DNA of 64,000 nt from Siphonodentalium dalli (taxonomy: Eukaryota > Mollusca > Scaphopoda > Gadilida > Siphonodentaliidae). Where the stretch lies: assembly GCA_032622095.1 (NCBI GenBank), contig CP136061.1:7142734-7206733 (forward strand). The letters run 5' to 3'. The position numbers were made by a program, and so were the translations under genes. Shown piece by piece: positions 40,188 through 52,500 of the stretch. Below the pieces are notes generated by a model. That model saw only the letters and a list, made by a program, of their open reading frames with translations. It had not been told where the DNA came from and made no database searches. Within the stretch, counting starts at the first letter, position 1; each line of letters begins with the position of its first letter.

Positions 40188-40478
40188 CTAAGTCCATTTT
40201 CATTTTTTCGATCAGAAATGTCACATCAATGACAGGAACATCTATCCTCATGGTGGGAACTATGGCCCAGTACCCCCCAGACATGGGCACTATGGCCCAG
40301 TACCCCCCAGAAATGGGCACTATGGCCCAGTACCCCCCCAGACATGGGCACTATGGCCCATGGGCCATAGTGCCCATGTCTGGGGGGTACTGGGCCATAG
40401 TGCCCATGTCTGGGGGGGTACTGGGCCATAGTGCCCATGTCTGGGGGGTACTGGGCCATAGTGCCCACCATTACTACT
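40188..40478 (-). repeat. Right terminal inverted repeat of the Polinton
   Basis: Complement of 23151-23439 with small differences, for example one unit reads AGAAATGGGC instead of AGACATGGGC, and unit C-runs vary by one. It contains the same palindromic centre, GGCCCATGGGCC near 40357-40368. Confidence 0.93.
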
Positions 40479-40484
40479 AATGTT
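40479..40484. repeat. Polinton target-site duplication, right (AATGTT)
   Basis: Identical to 23145-23150. Confidence 0.9.
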
Positions 40485-41715
40485 TACATGATTTCAAAAG
40501 AATAGGAACTCATTTGGCGTTGCGACTTCATAAAATTTCTTTCATTTTTCACAAACAAAATATAACTAAAGTTAAGTTCTTTCATTATACACTAACAAAA
40601 TATAAATACAGTCCGACTAAACGTTGGGTTAGAGCTGTTAACTCAAGTAGTTGGGATACAAAAAGGTAACCAGATATTGAGTTATGGCAACCCACTTTTT
40701 ATACAATAATTGCCGATTAACATCATCTTTTCACCCTACTGTGGGTATATAGCTTTCTACTGTGGGTATATATTTCTACTGTGGGTGTAAATGTTCAAAC
40801 TTAATTTCATGTGTTGAACGTTTATACCAATAGTAGAAATACATAGTTAGCAAAATAGTTCCTATGTCACATTCATTTCAAATTGGAAGTTGTCATGATA
40901 TCAACTAGATATATGAGGGAAATTGCCTGCATTTCAATCAAATGTAGCTTGGACCTGCTTGGTAGTTTTATATGAACTAGGAAACATATAAACAAGTGAC
41001 TGATCGCTCAGAAACAGGCTGACGTCATGACGTTAATGTATGCATCACCACGCGTGACGCACATTCCTTATAACGTCATGTCTGTGTTTCTCGGTAAAGG
41101 TGTAATGTCACAAGAGCTATATTCGACCTTCACCTCAGAATTTGCAGTCACGTTATATTCAAATAATTAACGGGTCTTTTTCGGGTGTTTTCTAGAATAC
41201 CAAAGTGGGTGGAACATCTTGATATATAAGTCAAATTACAAATGCGGGTGAGGTGGAAGCGATTTGAGATTATAGATGCGCGCACCATGAGTATACCATT
41301 TATCGAGGTCAAGGACGAGTATAGCTCTTGCGACATTAACCCGCCACCGTGTCTCTCGGCGTGGATAGACATTCAAAGTAAACAGGCGAGTAGTTGAATT
41401 CGCGGAACTAATAACAAAATAATAATTATGGCATAAATAAAATACACGCATATAGTAGCCGAAAGTACAAAATGTTACCCACTCGTGGTATTGTGGCACT
41501 CGTGGTATTGTGGTTTTGACCACACGCCAAAAAAGGCTCGTGCTTAAAATCAAAATTCCACTCGTGATGAAAATTAGGTATTTTCGGCTATTATGGGTGT
41601 ATTCTATATATACCATAATTATGTTAATATCCACCGTTCTTTAACATATGTCTTACTATGCAATGTTATATATGAACGTATATATTGTATTGTTACAACA
41701 CATATCATTATGCAG
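40485..41715. other. Intron-like DNA before the first TSP1 exon
   Basis: AT-rich, with no coding signal. A short triplication of CTACTGTGGGTATA lies near 40737-40787. It ends in the acceptor ATTATGCAG. Confidence 0.5.
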
Positions 41716-41883
41716 TTAACGGAAAATGGACTAACTGGGAGGATTCGGACTGCCTCGTGACGTGTGGCCATGGATACTACATGCGCACTCGGACCTGCAC
41801 CTACCCACCACCATATAACGGAGGAGAACACTGTGAGGGCAAATCAATGCAGACCGCGCCATGCTGGAAGGCAAGCTGTCCAG
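41716..41883 (+). CDS. TSP1-domain exon A of the host gene
   Basis: 168 bases, flanked by GCAG and GTGAGT, phase 1 at both ends. It encodes one thrombospondin type-1 repeat: WTNWEDSDCLVTCGHGYYMR, then RTCTYPPP, HCEG and CWKASCPG, with six cysteines and the WxxW tryptophans used for C-mannosylation. TSP1 repeats act in adhesion and matrix binding of secreted or surface proteins. It is the most diverged of the series, and its introns are not part of the later duplications. Confidence 0.9.
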
Positions 41884-42460
41884 GTGAGTCGAAACTACAC
41901 GATATAATTGTCTCCCTCGCTGCGTGAAATCAAGTCCAACTGTCCGGTAAGTCCAAACAACACGATATATTTCTCTCCCTCGCTACGTCCAATCAAGTCA
42001 AGCTGACCAGAGTCGTTATTTCGTGGGAGAATCTGGATTCAGAATCCGAAACCGAGTACCGGGCGGAGCTAAATCGAGATTGCATGGGTTCTAGGTCAGA
42101 TTTTGAAATCCACGTGGGTCTCCCAGTGTCAAAAATAGCTCATGTATTTGACACAAGAATCATTTGTATCTTATATTTATAATGTTCATGTTTGTTGTGA
42201 AAGCCATTCTCTTAATTAGCTGCCAATCCGACTTAATCGCATCTTGTTTTTTCTCAAGTTATAGAGTGTTTATTGACGAGGGCAATCATTTCTAACAGCT
42301 CTAGATCTCCCGAATAAGACGCTGTGGAGAACACACGAAACTTGTCAGTTGTACAGGGACAGAGGTTGGTTGGGTGTCTCGACACCTCCCCCGCCAGAAC
42401 TTTGGTACATTTCCAACAGTTGGAAATTTCACGACTGACACAACATTAGTTGGACATTAA
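41884..42460. other. Intron
   Basis: No exon or repeat recognised apart from the MITE that follows. Confidence 0.5.
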
Positions 42461-42800
42461 TTTGACACCTAAAATATCTTCGGTCAGTCTCAATAGAACC
42501 ATACAAATATGGATATCATTGGAACCGGCTCCTTGACCACATTGTGATAGTTACAGTTATGCCCTGTGCCAATGCATTCTCTTATATATGCGAGTCGACC
42601 ATAGGTCGCCTCGCATATATAAGAGAATGCATTGACCTAAAAAAAAACACTTTTTACCATTTTTTCTTACATTCTTTAACAATTTTATAATTTTTAATGT
42701 GTTAAGCCAATGCATTCTCTTATATATGCGAGGCGACCTATGGTCGACTCGCATATATAAGAGAATGCATTGGCACAGGGCCGTTCTGTTGGGTAAAGGG
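42461..42800. mobile_element. piggyBac-type MITE, second copy, left end missing
   Basis: Same palindromes and right end (TGTTGGGTAAAGGG|TTAA) as 16867-17244. The left end lacks the terminal repeat and the first ~45 bases. Instead the host sequence TTAATTTGACACC, which also follows the right end at 42801, precedes the internal sequence directly. Confidence 0.85.
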
Positions 42801-42804
42801 TTAA

Positions 42805-43917
42805 TTTGACACCATATATAGTTTGGAATTGATCTCATTCTTTGATTTTTTAGTCAGTAATAGTTGGTAAATTTCCAATCGTAGAGTGTGTCAGGTTGGA
42901 TATCTCCAAGGGGGTGCAAATGGAATTCTGCAAACTTGTGAGTTTAATGTTTGGTTCAAGGGGAGGGGTGCAGTTGGTTGGACATTTGATGGTGCATCCC
43001 CATAGGAACCATCTAGCCACGTCCCTAGAACTTGTACATGCGGATATTTAATCTAATAAAATGACTGACATTTCCATAATATTCCTGTGATCCTGGAATA
43101 AGCTTTACATTTGTGTTTGTGTGATTGTGAGATGCAGCTCACGTGCGATCACAAGACCACAACATTAGCCACACGGGCAAAGGTTTATTTTCCAATTGTC
43201 ACACAGCACGTTGGCCAAAAAAATCTGTGTTTCTGCACTATTCAGAGATTATTGTGCAAAACGACTGCATTTAACTAACAAAACATTTTAAATATGAAAT
43301 TATTATAAGACAAGGTAGTACATACGTGTATCTGATAAATCCATCGATATCATATAATACTACTATTTCTTGAATAAGAAGGAACATATATATAACCAAC
43401 AAAGCAGAAGACATATCCATGCAGGTACGCGTGAATTCGATCAATGGTGACGTATCCACCGAATTTGAAATTGACATGCGTTCGGACCGTATTTTATGGA
43501 TGTAATTATAAAATGAACATGATGAAAATGACAACGAAATTGTCAAGGATTTGTGTCAACTTCGCCATCAATCGAAGTGCTCTCCCATCATTACTATCAA
43601 TAACATTATTATTTGGCTAATTTCAGTAAAATTCTCCCAGTTTACACTCGATAACGCAAATTTGTCTTCGCATTTAAAAATCTTTGATAAGGATCGTTTA
43701 TATTCTGCAATAATTTGTTTCCAAGGAACGCATTCTTATGTTTTATTGTGTTCGTTTACTGATTCTGGTCTGTTCTTTTACCGAACGAAGTCGTACGGAG
43801 TGTAATCCGTAATCTGAATCCAGATTCTCTCACGAAATAATGACTCAGGTAAGTCGACCCTAATTTACGAACATGACATTTGGAACTTATTCCCTATTCC
43901 TTATTCTCTAAAAAATG
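42805..43917. other. Intron-like DNA, no exon seen
   Basis: AT-rich sequence with short frames on both strands and no recognisable domain. Confidence 0.5.
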
Positions 43918-44385
43918 TCTCTTGCGGCCGATTTGACGGTATGAGTGGGTGGCCCGCCCCAAATACCCACTAGAAACACCCAGACCCCACCAATCACCCG
44001 GGGGGGGGGGGGGGTACCACCGAGAGGGTGAACACGGGGTACGGACCATTTTCGTGAACGGTAAGGATTTCGGCCAGTTTGATGACATAGGTGAGTGGCC
44101 CGCCCCAAATACCCCATAAAACACTCCAACCCGATCACCCACCCACACATCACCCCCGGGAGTACCACCCGAGGGGGTGAAATGGGGTATGGACCATTTT
44201 CGAGAACGATGAGGATTTCGGCCGATTTGACGACATGGGTGGGTAGCCCGCCTGAATACCCACTAGAAACATACAGTCCCCCACCCATCACCCGGTGGGG
44301 GGGGGGGGGGGGGGGCACCATACACGAGGGGGTGAAATGGAGTATGGACCATTTTCGAGAATGGTTAAGATTTCGGGCGATTTGA
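43918..44385. repeat. ~140-bp tandem repeat with long G runs, three copies
   Basis: Each copy contains GGTGGCCCGCCCCAAATACC, a run of 5 to about 20 G, a GAGGGGGTGAA(A/C) segment and GGACCATTTTCG. The proline-rich open frames on the minus strand come from the C-rich complement. Confidence 0.8.
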
Positions 44386-45291
44386 CACAAACTTCTCACA
44401 AACTTGACATATATATCGGCAAAAATCATTTTTCAGATTTGGACCATTTTTTTAAGTAAACGGGACTGTCTTTGGTACGAAAGGTGTTTATTGTTTGTTC
44501 TATCTTAATGTGTATGTAGACCAAATTACTCGAGATGGCTTCCAAAACTGCAACCAAATTTGGTAAAAGGTTGATTTATTAAGTATATCCCGAACATTAT
44601 TACGTATATCCCGAGCGTTTTCCGAAAAGGTAGCAAATTGTGACTCACTTGGTTATTATACATGTTAGTTAATAAACTGACAACTACATGTTATATCCTG
44701 TTCGTCCCAGTTCCTTATGGGGCATGACAAGTCCATTTTAAAGCTGCAGTATGGAATTTTGCTGAGAACCTCTTTTGTGCTTCTGGCCATATTATTGAAA
44801 CGAAATGGGCAGAACTCTCAGACGAAACTGAGATGAACCATAATCGGTGGCGATTCTTGCCCTTCAGGATAAAAGTTGATCAACTTGATACAGGATGGAT
44901 GCCAATATGGCAGCCAGGGAGTTAATGTATGGTCATAAGTCAGGCGAATATGTATACATATTTATGGTCATGAATGGTGCGATTATGTATACAAAGAGTG
45001 ACTATATCATGAGGGGGGTGTCCATGTAAGATGTATAGGTATACAATGAGTCGATGTATGGTCATACGTGAAGTAAATCGGTATAGTGGTGATAGTGTAT
45101 GCTGTATGGTTATGTATACCTAGTACGGATGTACCAGATGTGGCTGTATGGCATCAGCCCCCAGACTATAATGCTAGCTCTCCTCGACCTATCATGCAGA
45201 ACGTACGTTTTAGAGACAACAATTTTAACAATGAATTACGATCATACATGTTTCTATCAAACCACACGAATACCATTTATCTTGTTTACAG

Positions 45292-45459
45292 TTGACGGTG
45301 GTTGGTCTGGGTGGAATGAAGGTTGTTGCAGTACAACGTGCGGCTTGGGGAACCTGACAAGGAACAGAACGTGTACGCAGCCGACACCGGCATTCGGCGG
45401 AAAGGATTGTCCGGACACAGCTTCAGAGGTGGCCCTCTGTGAAAAGTCATCTTGCCCAG
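45292..45459 (+). CDS. TSP1-domain exon B
   Basis: 168 bases, acceptor TTTACAG, donor CCCAG|GTATCA, phase 1-1. It encodes WSGWNEGCCSTTCGLGN, then RNRTCTQPTPAFGG, KDCP and CEKSSCPG. One extra cysteine (EGCCST) differs from exon E (EGGCST) and exon G (ESGCSA). Confidence 0.9.
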
Positions 45460-45970
45460 GTATCACACCTATCATTCGAACCTCTCTGTGAAAAGTCATC
45501 ATGTTCAGGTACCACACCTATCATTCGAACCTCTTGCCTCTCTGTGAAAAGTCATCATGTCCAGGTATCACACCTATCATTCGAACCTCTTGCCTCTCTG
45601 TGAAAAGTCATCATGTTCAGGTACCACACCTATCATTCGAACCTCTTGCCTCTCTGTGAAAAGTCATCATGTCCAGGTATCACACCTATCATTCGAACCT
45701 CTCTGTGAAAAGTCATCTTGCCCAGGTACCACACCTATCATTCGAACCTCTCTGTGAAAAGTCATCTTGTTCAGGTACCACACCTATCATTCGATCCTCT
45801 CTGTGAAAAGTCATCTTGTTCAGGTACCACACCTATCATTCGAACCTCTCTGTGAAAAGTCATCATGTTCAGGTACCACACCTATCATTCGAACCCCATG
45901 CCTCTCTGTGAAAAGTCATCATGTCCAGGTATCACACCTGGTATTCGAACCACATGCTTCTCCGACTGAC
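45460..45970 (+). repeat. Minisatellite derived from the exon B 3' end and its splice donor
   Basis: About ten ~45-60 bp units of CTCTGTGAAAAGTCATC plus (T/C)(T/C)CAGGTA(C/T)CACACC plus TATCATTCGAACC. Each repeats the last ~25 exon bases, the GT donor and the start of the intron. Donor-like CAGGTA is kept in every unit. Confidence 0.9.
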
Positions 45971-47210
45971 ACATCCGCCTCGTGGCTGTGTCGTGCTCCT
46001 CTCAGTCTAAATTTGTTTTGCTATGTTAAGTAGAATATATCGAGGATGGATAGAAATGCAAACTAATCAATCTATTACAATAAACTGTGAATACAGCCTG
46101 ACCGCAAATATGATCCCCAAAAATAGAAATAGCTTGTAAGCCCTAGAATAGGCGTCACAACGCGAGTATGACATACACATGCCCATTGCCTACAGTCTGC
46201 CCCTTTGAGCGACCTGTTACTCTGATTATGCTGACATATTCACAAGTCAATGCTTATCAGCGTTGAAAATTAATGCATCCAAACCCAATGATACAGTTAC
46301 ACAACTGACCATTGTATGTACTTCTTGTACCTCAATTATTCTTTAGTCTGGATAATGGAGTACATATTGGGATATGTGGACGAACTCTTTTAAATGTTGC
46401 TATTGTTTATTGTTTGTTCTATCTTAATGTGTATGTAGACCAAATTACTCGAGATGGCTTCCAAAACTGCAACCAAATTTGGTAAAAGGTTGATTTATTA
46501 CGTATATCCCGAACATTATTACGTATATCCCGAGCGTTTTCCGAAAAGGTAGCAAATTGTGACTCACTTGGTTATTATACATGTTAGTTAATAAACTGAC
46601 AACTACATGTTATATCCTGTTCGTCCCAGTTCCTTATGGGGCATGACAAGTCCATTTTAAAGCTGCAGTATGGAATTTTGCTGAGAACCTCTTTTGTGCT
46701 TCTGGCCATATTATTGAAACGAAATGGGCAGAACTCTCAGACGAAACTGAGATGAACCATAATCGGTGGCGATTCTTGCCCTTCAGGATAAAAGTTGATC
46801 AACTTGATACAGGATGGATGCCAATATGGCAGCCAGGGAGTTAATGTATGGTCATAAGTCAGGCGAATATGTATACATATTTATGGTCATGAATGGTGCG
46901 ATTATGTATACAAAGAGTGACTATATCATGAGGGGGGTGTCCATGTAAGATGTATAGGTATACAATGAGTCGATGTATGGTCATACGTGAAGTAAATCGG
47001 TATAGTGGTGATAGTGTATGCTGTATGGTTATGTATACCTAGTACGGATGTACCAGATGTGGCTGTATGGCATCAGCCCCCAGACTATAATGCTAGCTCT
47101 CCTCGACCTATCATGCAGAACGTACGTTTTAGAGACAACAATTTTAACAATGAATTACGATCACACATGTTTCTATCAAACCACACGAATACCATTTATC
47201 TTGTTTACAG

Positions 47211-47378
47211 TTGACGGTGGTTGGTCTGGGTGGAATGAAGGTTGTTGCAGTACAACGTGCGGCTTGGGGAACCTGACAAGGAACAGAACGTGTACGCAGC
47301 CGACACCGGCATTCGGCGGAAAGGATTGTCCGGACACAGCTTCAGAGGTGGCCCTCTGTGAAAAGTCATCTTGCCCAG
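47211..47378 (+). CDS. TSP1-domain exon C (duplicate of exon B)
   Basis: 168 bases, identical to exon B as far as I can see, with the same acceptor, donor and phases. If real it adds one TSP1 domain to the protein without changing the frame. Confidence 0.85.
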
Positions 47379-47890
47379 GTATCACACCTATCATTCGAAC
47401 CTCTCTGTGAAAAGTCATCATGTTCAGGTACCACACCTATCATTCGAACCTCTTGCCTCTCTGTGAAAAGTCATCATGTCCAGGTATCACACCTATCATT
47501 CGAACCTCTTGCCTCTCTGTGAAAAGTCATCATGTTCAGGTACCACACCTATCATTCGAACCTCTTGCCTCTCTGTGAAAAGTCATCATGTCCAGGTATC
47601 ACACCTATCATTCGAACCTCTCTGTGAAAAGTCATCTTGCCCAGGTACCACACCTATCATTCGAACCTCTCTGTGAAAAGTCATCTTGTTCAGGTACCAC
47701 ACCTATCATTCGATCCTCTCTGTGAAAAGTCATCTTGTTCAGGTACCACACCTATCATTCGAACCTCTCTGTGAAAAGTCATCATGTTCAGGTACCACAC
47801 CTATCATTCGAACCCCATGCCTCTCTGTGAAAAGTCATCATGTCCAGGTATCACACCTGGTATTCGAACCACATGCTTCTCCGACTGACA
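47379..47890 (+). repeat. Minisatellite after exon C (duplicate of 45460-45970)
   Basis: Same unit order as after exon B. Confidence 0.9.
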
Positions 47891-48478
47891 CATCCGCCTC
47901 GTGGCTGTGTCGTGCTCCTCTCAGTCTAAATTTGTTTTGCTATGTTAAGTAGAATATATCGAGGATGGATAGAAATGCAAACTAATCAATCTATTACAAT
48001 AAACTGTGAATACAGCCTGACCGCAAATATGATCCCCAAAAATAGAAATAGCTTGTAAGCCCTAGAATAGGCGTCACAACGCGAGTATGACATACACATG
48101 CCCATTGCCTACAGTCTGCCCCTTTGAGCGACCTGTTACTCTGATTATGCTGACATATTCACAAGTCAATGCTTATCAGCGTTGAAAATTAATGCATCCA
48201 AACCCAATGATACAGTTACACAACTGACCATTGTATGTACTTCTTGTACCTCAATTATTCTTTAGTCTGGATAATGGAGTACATATTGGGATATGTGGAC
48301 GAACTCTTTTAAATGTTGCTATTCGTTCTGCTTTGTACGAGTAATTATTTTCGTTTTACGCGATGATTACTTAAAACAGGTTGCTGGTATTGTGTAGGGA
48401 GCATTATGACTCTTTGTGGTCAACTATTTTGATTGTCACGTTTATGTACAATGTACAGACTGAGCTGAATAATTCCAG

Positions 48479-48646
48479 TTGACAGGTCTTGGTCGGAATG
48501 GATATCCAACACTTGTAGTGTAAGCTGCGGACAGGGCATTGAGATTCGATCAAGAAAATGCAGCAGCCCGGCACAAAGTCGAGGCGGGAACTATTGCCAT
48601 GGTAACAATACTGAGGTGATCGAGTGCTTGAACACGCCGTGTCCAG
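48479..48646 (+). CDS. TSP1-domain exon D
   Basis: 168 bases between TTCCAG and GTAATT, phase 1-1, too short to stand out as an open frame. Translation gives WSEWISNTCSVSCGQG, RKCSSP, RGGNYCHG and CLNTPCPG: six cysteines and the tryptophan pair of a TSP1 domain. It is diverged from exons B/C/E/G, so it is an older member like exon A. Confidence 0.88.
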
Positions 48647-48676
48647 GTAATTTTATTGACTCCAAATATAGCCTAG

Positions 48677-48842
48677 CATTACGGACGGCGGTACACTAAC
48701 TATATATATACAGGGATGCATGATGGACGGTGGTACACTAACTATGTATAGAAGGATGCATGCATTACGGACGGTGGTGTATTAACTATGTATGCAGGGA
48801 TGCATTAATTACGGACGGTGGTACACTAACTATGTATGCAGG
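48677..48842 (+). repeat. ~46-bp tandem repeat, about four copies
   Basis: Units of ATTACGGACGGTGGTACACT plus AACTATGTATGCAGGGATGC in the intron after exon D. Confidence 0.85.
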
Positions 48843-49403
48843 TTATGCTTATTTTACTTAACTTCTGGTTGAGGATCTATAAAGTATAATAATTGGAACG
48901 AGCGAACCAAATGAGAGACACTCTATTGTTTTCTTGTTTGATTTTGAATCATCTATTCGGTTATCTCATATAATATCAATGTTTTCTGGAGAGAAGTCAG
49001 GAATTGTTTATATGTCTGTCCGTCCATCCCTGTTTAATATTGATATTAATATTGTATATGGAGACATACAGAGAATGCAATATACAGAACAGACCTACAG
49101 TAGTAGAAGTATATCGCCGGGAATAGCATGGTATCTAGAATCGTCTTCATATCATCCCCGTGCAACCTTTAGTTAGCCTCACAGACGCTAAACAGACGAC
49201 ACTCATACATACAATTGGATACATATATGGGGCTGCTCGCAGGATAATGGTTACCTATAAAACAATACTGGAACGGTCTATCTATGCACCACATTAATTC
49301 TAGCAGATCTCGACCAATCATGCAGAATGATCATTTTAGAGACAACAATCTTAACACTGAGTTACAATTGCACATGTGTGTATCAATTTTATCTTGCTTA
49401 CAG
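48843..49403. other. Intron before exon E
   Basis: The last ~110 bases (CTCGACCAATCATGCAGAA...AGAGACAACAATCTTAACA) are homologous to the introns before exons B, C and G, which shows the exons were duplicated together with their introns. Confidence 0.6.
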
Positions 49404-49571
49404 TTGACGGTGGTTGGTCTGGGTGGAATGAAGGTGGTTGCAGTACAACGTGTGGCTTTGGGAACAAGACACGGAACAGAACGTGTACGCACCCGACACC
49501 GGCATTCGGCGGAAAGGATTGTCTGGATTCAGCTTCGGATGTGGCGCTCTGTGAGAAGTCATCATGCCCAG
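49404..49571 (+). CDS. TSP1-domain exon E
   Basis: 168 bases, acceptor GCTTACAG, donor GCCCAG|GTACTA, phase 1-1. It encodes WSGWNEGGCSTTCGFGN, RNRTCTHPTPAFGG, KDCL and CEKSSCPG. It is close to exons B and G. Confidence 0.9.
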
Positions 49572-52500
49572 GTACTACGCCTATCATTCGAACCCCATGA
49601 CTCTCTGGCGGCTACCATCATGCCCAGGTACTACGCCTATCATTCGAACCCATGCCTCTCTGTGAGCAGCCACCATATGCATATACCACACCTATCATTC
49701 GAACCACATCCTCTGTAGATGACAAATCCGCCCCGTGGCGCTCTGTGAACAGCCACCATATGCATATACCATACCTATCATTCGAACCACATCCTCTGTA
49801 GATGACAAATCCGCCCCGTGGCGCTCTGTGAACAGTCATCATGTGCATATACCATACCTATCATTCGAACCACATCCTCTGTAGATGACAAATCCGCCCC
49901 GTGGCGCTCTGTGAACAGCCACCATATGCATATACCATACCTATCATTCGAACCACATCCTCTGTAGATGACAAATCCGCCCCGTGGCGCTCTGTGAACA
50001 GTCATCATGTGCATATACCATACCTATCATTCGAACCACATCCTCTGTAGATGACAAATCCGCCCCGTGGCGCTCTGTGAACAGTCATCATGTGCATATA
50101 CCATACCTATCATTCGAACCACATCCTCTGTAGATGACAAATCCGCCTCATGGCGCTCTGTGAACAGCCACCATATGCATATACCATACCTATCATTCGA
50201 ACCACATCCTCTGTAGATGACAAATCCGCCTCGTGGCGCTCTGTGAACAGCCACCATATGCATATACCATACCTATCATTCGAACCACATCCTCTGTAGA
50301 TGACAAATCCGCCTCGTGGCGCTCTGTGAACAGCCACCATATGCATATACCATACCTATCATTCGAACCACATCCTCTGTAGATGACAAATCCGCCTCGT
50401 GGCGCTCTGTGAACAGTCATCATGTGCATATACCATACCTATCATTCGAACCACATCCTCTGTAGATGACAAATCCGCCTCGTGGCGCTCTGTGAACAGT
50501 CATCATGTGCATATACCATACCTATCATTCGAACCACATCCTCTCTGGATGACAAATCCGCCTCGTGGCGCTCTGTGAGAAGTCATCATGTGCATATACC
50601 ATACCTATCATTCGAACCACATCCTCTCTGGATGACAAATCCGCCTCGTGGCGCTCTGTGAGAAGTCATCATGTGCATATACCATTCCTATCATTCGAAC
50701 CACATCCTCTGTAGATGACAAATCCGCCTCGTGGCGCTCTGTGAACAGTCATCATGTGCATATACCATACATATCATTCGAACCACACCCTCTGTAGATG
50801 ACAAATCCGCCTCGTGGCGCTCTGTGAACAGTCATCATGTGCATATACCATACCTATCATTCGAACCCATGCCTCTCTGTGAGCAGTCACTATGTGCAAG
50901 TACCACACCTATCATTCGCACCACACCCTCTGTAGATGACAAATCCGCCTCGTGGCGCTCTGTGAACAGTCATCATGTGCATATACCATACCTATCATTC
51001 GAACCACATCCTCTCTGGATGACAAATCCGCCTCGTGGCGCTCTGTGAACAGTCATCATGTGCATATACCATACCTATCATTCGAACCCATGCCTCTCTG
51101 TGAGCAGTCACTATGTGCAAGTACCACACCTATCATTCGCACCACACCCTCTGTAGATGCCAAATCCGCCTCGTGGCGCTCTGTGAACAGTCATCATGTG
51201 CATATACCATACCTATCATTCGAACCACATCCTCTCTGGATGACAAATCCGCCTCGTGGCGCTCTGTGAGAAGTCATCATGTGCATATACCATACCTATC
51301 ATTCGAACCACATCCTCTCTGGATGACAAATCCGCCTCGTGGCGCTCTGTGAGAAGTCATCATGTGCATATACCATACCTATCATTCGAACCACATCCTC
51401 TGTAGATGACAAATCCGCCTCGTGGCGCTCTGTGAACAGTCATCATGTGCATATACCATACATATCATTCGAACCACACCCTCTGTAGATGACAAATCCG
51501 CCTCGTGGCGCTCTGTGAACAGTCATCATGTGCATATACCATACATATCATTCGAACCACACCCTCTGTAGATGACAAATCCGCCTCGTGGCGCTCTGTG
51601 AACAGTCATCATGTGCATATACCATACATATCATTCGAACCACACCCTCTGTAGATGACAAATCCGCCTCGTGGCGCTCTGTGAACAGTCATCATGTGCA
51701 TATACCATACATATCATTCGAACCACATCCTCTCTGGCTGACATATCGGCCTCGTGGCGCTCTGTGAACAGTCATCATGTGCATATACCATACATATCAT
51801 TCGAACCACATCCTCTGTAGATGACAAATCCGCCTCGTGGCGCTCTGTGAACAGTCATCATGTGCATATACCATACATATCATTCGAACCACATCCTCTC
51901 TGGCTGACATATCGGCCTCGTGGCGCTCTGTGAACAGTCATCATGTGCATATACCATACCTATCATTCGAACCACATCCTCTCTGGCTGACATATCGGCC
52001 TCGTGGCGCTCTGTGAACAGTCATCATGTGCATATACCATACCTATCATTCGAACCACATCCTCTCTGGCTGACATATCGGCCTCGTGGCGCTCTGTGAA
52101 CAGTCATCATGTGCATATACCATACATATCATTCGAACCACATCCTCTCTGGCTGACATATCGGCCTCGTGGCGCTCTGTGAACAGTCATCATGTGCATA
52201 TACCATACCTATCATTCGAACCACATCCTCTCTGGCTGACATATCGGCCTCGTGGCGCTCTGTGAACAGTCATCATGTGCATATACCATACCTATCATTC
52301 GAACCACATCCTCTCTGGCTGACATATCGGCCTCGTGGCGCTCTGTGAACAGTCATCATGTGCATATACCATACCTATCATTCGAACCACATCCTCTCTG
52401 GCTGACATATCGGCCTCGTGGCGCTCTGTGAACAGTCATCATGTGCATATACCATACCTATCATTCGAACCACATCCTCTCTGGCTGACATATCGGCCTC

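Larger units (their letters stand above)
23151..40478. mobile_element. Complete Polinton/Maverick (adintovirus-like) element, 17.3 kb
   Basis: It has ~290-bp terminal inverted repeats starting AGTAGT, an exact 6-bp target duplication, and the full Polinton core: family B protein-primed DNA polymerase, retrovirus-type integrase with chromodomain, adenovirus-type cysteine protease, FtsK/A32-type ATPase, double-jelly-roll major capsid and single-jelly-roll minor capsid. About twelve accessory frames accompany them. Most genes are on the minus strand, against the host TSP1 gene. Every core gene except the integrase is uninterrupted, so the insertion is young. Polintons are integrated self-synthesising elements related to double-stranded DNA viruses. 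The copy could have produced virions, but no virion has been shown here. Confidence 0.97.
44484..46402 (+). repeat. 1.92-kb tandem duplication, copy 1 (contains exon B)
   Basis: Runs from TTTATTGTTTGTTC to GTTGCTA and repeats immediately at 46403-48321 with an offset of 1919 bases. I saw only two differences (near 44581/46500 and 45244/47163). It includes exon B, its flanking introns and the adjacent minisatellite. Confidence 0.95.
46403..48321 (+). repeat. 1.92-kb tandem duplication, copy 2 (contains exon C)
   Basis: See copy 1. The near identity means a very recent event, or an assembly error that placed one locus twice. Confidence 0.95.

Noticed and set aside
43894-44429. Minus-strand proline-rich open frames of 84 and 173 codons
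   Set aside because: Generated by the C-rich strand of a ~140-bp tandem repeat with G runs; no start context or conserved domain.
49618-51352. Several open frames of 60-105 codons on both strands of the large minisatellite
   Set aside because: They repeat the 83-bp unit in different frames on both strands and arise from the array; only the 168-base exon before it has domain support.
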